A stretch of DNA of 64,000 nt from Candidatus Obscuribacter phosphatis (GTDB lineage Bacteria > Cyanobacteriota > Vampirovibrionia > Obscuribacterales > Obscuribacteraceae), in assembly GCA_001899315.1 (NCBI GenBank), contig MOYA01000001.1:1195403-1259402 (forward strand). Direction: 5' to 3'. Shown here in pieces: positions 61,148-64,000 of this stretch. The position numbers were made by a program, and so were the translations under genes. Under the pieces are notes generated by a model. It was not told the origin of the DNA. It saw only the letters and a list, made by a program, of their open reading frames with translations, and made no database searches. Within the stretch, counting starts at the first letter, position 1, and each line of letters starts with the position of its first letter.

Positions 61148-61996
61148 ATTCCAAAGAGCTATAGCCTTATTCGCCCAGTACAGTTCGGTCAGATTGACTT
61201 CGTCAATTGTCTGCCCATCACTTTGCCTCTGCTCGAATCTTTGCCCGAAGGCATGAGCTTGACCATGGGCACACCCGGCCAGCTAAATCAGCTCTATAGC
61301 GAGGGCAAACTCGATATAGGGGCGATGAGCGCCCATTTTTTGCTTGCCAGTGGCGACTTTGAAGTGATTCCCACTCTTTCTATTTCCAGTCAAAACGAAG
61401 TAGGCAGTGTTTTTTTCTATAGCAAGCTGCCCCTCAATCGTCTCAGCATGCAAGATTCCGTTATCGGGGTGCCGGTCTCTTCGGCAACTTCTATTTGTCT
61501 TCTCAAGATTTTGCTCACCGAAGAACTGGGTTTTTGCCCGCAGTTTGTTTATGGCAAAGACCCCAGTCTCGATGACAGCCGCTTTGATGCCGTGCTTATG
61601 ATTGGGGACGCTGCTCTTGATTTCGATGAGGCGCTCAAAAAAAGAAGTGCCGAGGCGCTAGGTCAGCTGCACCGCTTTGATATGGGCAGTTGGTGGCGGC
61701 GCCATTATGGACTGCCCATGGTCTTTGGTCTTTGGGGGGCCAGGCGGTCTTACTATCAGGCTTCTTTTGATGACTTTCAGACAATTGCCGAGCTTTTGGG
61801 CGACTGCTGGCGTCGGGGGCTGGGCGAAAAGTTCAATCAGGTGCTGGATGAAGCGGTGCGCCGTACCGGCTTGGATCGCTCTCTTTTGCAAGAGTATTTC
61901 AGAGACCAGCTCGAATATGACTTTGAAGAGCAACATATCAAGTCCCTGGCGCTTTTCGAGCAATTAGCCGAGAAACATAAGCTACTTGTCGTCTAA
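61148..61996 (+). CDS. mqnA: MqnA-like chorismate dehydratase, ATT start
   Basis: About 282 aa. Menaquinone synthesis by the futalosine route: chorismate to 3-enolpyruvylbenzoate, with a periplasmic-binding-protein-like fold. The family start is encoded from 61163 on (IRPVQFGQIDFVNCLPITLP, where RIGxVxYLNCLP is usual). The next segments are GTPGQLNQLYSEGKLDIGAM, DSVIGVPVSSATSICLLKIL and LMIGDAAL. There is no ATG, GTG or TTG upstream in frame. ATT 61148 lies six bases after AGGAG (61137-61141). The next TTG is at 61223 and would remove the conserved start. Confidence 0.85.
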   Translation: MPKSYSLIRPVQFGQIDFVNCLPITLPLLESLPEGMSLTMGTPGQLNQLYSEGKLDIGAMSAHFLLASGDFEVIPTLSISSQNEVGSVFFYSKLPLNRLSMQDSVIGVPVSSATSICLLKILLTEELGFCPQFVYGKDPSLDDSRFDAVLMIGDAALDFDEALKKRSAEALGQLHRFDMGSWWRRHYGLPMVFGLWGARRSYYQASFDDFQTIAELLGDCWRRGLGEKFNQVLDEAVRRTGLDRSLLQEYFRDQLEYDFEEQHIKSLALFEQLAEKHKLLVV

Positions 61997-62062
61997 CCTT
62001 AAATAAAGCTTCCTGTCTAGATTAAACGTTGTTATACTGAAGTATCTGATAGGGGAGAAGCT

Positions 62063-63637
62063 ATGGTAGGCGGCTTCGGCAACGAGATTGGCATGAATGA
62101 GCGGGACCCCAGACGGGACGGTCCCTTCGTTCTGCGTGGCCGTTGGCAGGTGGTCGACTATCTGGGTCAGGGCGGTATGGGTACCGTTTATCTGGCTTAC
62201 GACCTCAACTTAGACAAGCGCAAGTGCGTGGTCAAAAAGCTGCGCGACGATTTCTTTAGAGAAGAAGACAAAGCCAAGGCTCAGCAGTTCTTTCTGCGCG
62301 AGGCCAATGTGCTGGCTAAATTGCAGCATCCAAATATCGTACTGGTGCTCGACAGCTTCCAAGATCAAGACGACTACTATCTGGTCATGGAATATGTCGA
62401 GGGGCATAACTTGCACGACATGCTCAAAGAAAGAGAAGAGCCCTTCTCAGAAGAGCAGGTCTTGGTTTGGGCGCGCCAGATTTGCGATGTGCTGAGTTAT
62501 TTGCATTCAAATGACCCGCCGGTTATTTATCGTGACTTGAAGCCTTCCAATATCATGATTGATACCAAAGACCGGGTTAAGCTGGTCGACTTTGGTATTG
62601 CCCGGCTCTATCAAGACGAAGGCGACAATACCCATGTGGTTTCTCAAGGGTATTCGCCCCCCGAACAGTACTGGGGCGGCGCCGACCCGCGCTCAGATAT
62701 CTATGCCCTTGGCGCCACCATGCACTTCTTGCTTACCGGTGCCGAGCCCCTCGCCTTGACCATATGCAAACCGGCTGAGATTGATGAAGAAATTTCAGAA
62801 GCCACCGACTTGATTGTGCAGCGGGCCACCCAGCAAGATGTTTATTTGCGCTATCAGTCGGCGCAAGACATGAAAGAAGAGCTCGAGTTTGTTCTGCAAG
62901 GCGAAGAAGAAGTAAAATCCGGTTTTCGCTGGGTGGAATTGACCGTTGGGGTGCTCATTACCTTCCTTTCGGTGGGTGCCTGGTTTGCCTATAGCAAGTT
63001 TGTCGAACTCAAGGGCGAAGTGGACAAGAAGCAAAGTGAGATTAGTAAATACGAAAAAAACATAGCCGAAGTAAAAGCCAGAGAAGCCAGTCTTAAGAAA
63101 GAAACAGTGGCCAAAATGGAGAAACTAATGCGCGAGCGTCAAGAAGATAATTTGAATCAAGGGCAAGCGCCTGCTTCTCTCTTCTCACAGATGCCTCAAA
63201 ACCCTAATGCAAATAACTTATTCGGCACCAATTCAGGCACTAATACAGGCACCCCATCCGGCTTCCCTTCTTTTGGCTTTCCCTCCGCGCGCAATAATCA
63301 GCCGGCGGCAGGAAGTAATATCGGCGGCGGCAGCGGCGGCGGAGACATGTCTATATCGGGGCTTTTCAAAGAACTGAACGCCAACAAAAGCAAAGGGCGC
63401 AGAGTTCAAGGTGGCGCCGGTGGTGGCACCCAGCAGATGCAAAGCGCCGAACAAAACTCCGGCAATAGCGCACCCAGCGCTTTGAACTACCCATCTTATG
63501 CGGTCAATTCCGGCCAGTCGCCCATACAGCCTGCGGGCCGCGCTCAAATATCTGGTGAAGCCCAAATCGACCGTGAAGAAGGACAGATGACCGACCAAGA
63601 CGCTCTCTCGCCTCTTGAGCAGGATATACAGCGCTAG
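62063..63637 (+). CDS. Transmembrane Hanks-type Ser/Thr kinase
   Basis: 524 aa. Kinase residues 18-285: LGQGGMGTVYLAYD, Lys in CVVKKL, VIYRDLKPSNIMI, DFGIARLY, GYSPPEQYWGGADPRSD. A membrane helix follows (WVELTVGVLITFLSVGAWFA, near residue 300), then a coiled coil (KQSEISKYEKNIAEVKAREA) and a Gly/Asn/Gln-rich outer domain that has no PASTA repeat. GGGGAG lies seven bases before the ATG. The ligand is unknown. Confidence 0.93.
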   Translation: MVGGFGNEIGMNERDPRRDGPFVLRGRWQVVDYLGQGGMGTVYLAYDLNLDKRKCVVKKLRDDFFREEDKAKAQQFFLREANVLAKLQHPNIVLVLDSFQDQDDYYLVMEYVEGHNLHDMLKEREEPFSEEQVLVWARQICDVLSYLHSNDPPVIYRDLKPSNIMIDTKDRVKLVDFGIARLYQDEGDNTHVVSQGYSPPEQYWGGADPRSDIYALGATMHFLLTGAEPLALTICKPAEIDEEISEATDLIVQRATQQDVYLRYQSAQDMKEELEFVLQGEEEVKSGFRWVELTVGVLITFLSVGAWFAYSKFVELKGEVDKKQSEISKYEKNIAEVKAREASLKKETVAKMEKLMRERQEDNLNQGQAPASLFSQMPQNPNANNLFGTNSGTNTGTPSGFPSFGFPSARNNQPAAGSNIGGGSGGGDMSISGLFKELNANKSKGRRVQGGAGGGTQQMQSAEQNSGNSAPSALNYPSYAVNSGQSPIQPAGRAQISGEAQIDREEGQMTDQDALSPLEQDIQR

Positions 63638-63894
63638 TAAATTAGTTGGTTTGTCAGTTCTTTTGGTCTGTTAGCTCGTTAGTCTTGTGGTCTAACCGTC
63701 AATATTAAAAGAAATTTGCCTATTGCCGCCCTAATTTAGGGCATGCTGAGGTTGTGCAATCGCCACAAGACAAAGCAAAATGGCTTTTTGTTTTGTCGTA
63801 AGCAAAGTTATCCGGTGCCCTTCTGGAAAGCCAAGAGGTAACATATAATAGGTTTACGGGTTGTATATTCGTTTTTGAGGTCAGTCGGTTTTTA
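63638..63894. other. Intergenic region with terminator-like hairpin and -10 box
   Basis: A loose hairpin around GACAAAGCAAAA/TTTTTGTTTTGTC (63768-63798) may end the kinase transcript. A consensus TATAAT at 63844-63849 follows, with only a weak -35 (TTCTGG at 63821), and would serve the gene starting at 63895. Confidence 0.45.
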
Positions 63895-64000
63895 TGGATA
63901 ATCAGAAGAAAGCTTTCAACTTTACCTTGGGAGACCTTCCTCGTCCCCGTTGGAACGTTCTAGATTTGATCCAAATCATCGGTAGAGATTCTGTTCCCAC
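63895..64000 (+). CDS. Partial CDS running off the window end
   Basis: ATG 63895 opens a frame (MDNQKKAFNFTLGDLPRPRW) that continues to the edge. GAGG lies about 13 bases upstream and a TATAAT box 46 bases upstream. The 35 visible residues do not identify a family. Confidence 0.6.

Overview
The window reads as a chromosomal segment of a Gram-negative-type bacterium with an outer membrane. The evidence is an Lpt lipid-export gene set, a murC-murB-ddl cell-wall cluster, uppP, NuoN of complex I and a menaquinone-type MqnA. Many TPR proteins, Hanks-type Ser/Thr kinases, Asn/Ser/Gly-rich low-complexity inserts and frequent 1-4 bp ATGA/GTGA gene overlaps give it a style I associate with non-photosynthetic relatives of cyanobacteria (Melainabacteria/Vampirovibrionia, Obscuribacterales-like). 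That placement is an impression from gene content, not a database result.

Layout. 0.1-8.8 kb is one long minus-strand run: TPR protein, lptC, a three-domain lptA, lptB, an LptF/G permease, a second TPR protein, aroK, an unknown gene and aroQ. 9.1-11.2 kb holds an Asn-rich prion-like protein and a LysM protein, closed by a strong terminator. 11.2-18 kb has a HAD phosphatase, carA, nuoN, a large YfhO-like membrane protein and a tRNA-Arg(CCU). 18.6-30.1 kb is an AT-richer island bounded by two decayed, oppositely oriented copies of the same IS3-family element. 30.2-38.9 kb is accessory: a TonB-C-like secreted protein, an SDR, several unknowns, a YiiX-like lipoprotein, a papain-fold toxin candidate followed by a tandemly duplicated putative immunity gene, and a CopG-like antitoxin gene between direct repeats. 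38.9-64 kb returns to mostly core genes: ssb, a kinase, ddl/murB/murC, rpsT, a caspase-fold protein lacking its catalytic residues, rsmI, uppP, two retropepsin-like proteins, a methylmalonyl-CoA mutase subunit, urocanase, lysC, lipM, a pyrimidine-nucleoside phosphorylase, mqnA and another kinase.

The most interesting part is the island. Four translationally coupled genes at 22763-25183 encode a triple ubiquitin-like protein, an E2-like protein, a JAMM/MPN metallopeptidase and a ThiF-type E1, which together form a complete bacterial ubiquitin-like conjugation and deconjugation set. Upstream is an XRE regulator followed by a decayed ImmA/IrrE-like gene, and divergent from it a papain-like protease with a small basic protein. 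The palindrome GTAAGCTTAC occurs at the XRE promoter and twice at the ubiquitin operon, twice preceded by a half site with identical spacing, so the two promoters appear to share a regulator. Downstream are a HigBA-like toxin-antitoxin pair, a Ser/Thr kinase with an extra N-terminal region, a broken trypsin-like protease and an AlbA_2/Schlafen-type gene. Together these look like a defence island.

Other points: mqnA appears to start at ATT; the lysC leader is about 200 nt long behind a near-consensus promoter and two perfect palindromes; and the toxin/immunity locus carries a 698-bp tandem repeat whose third copy is broken after 13 codons.
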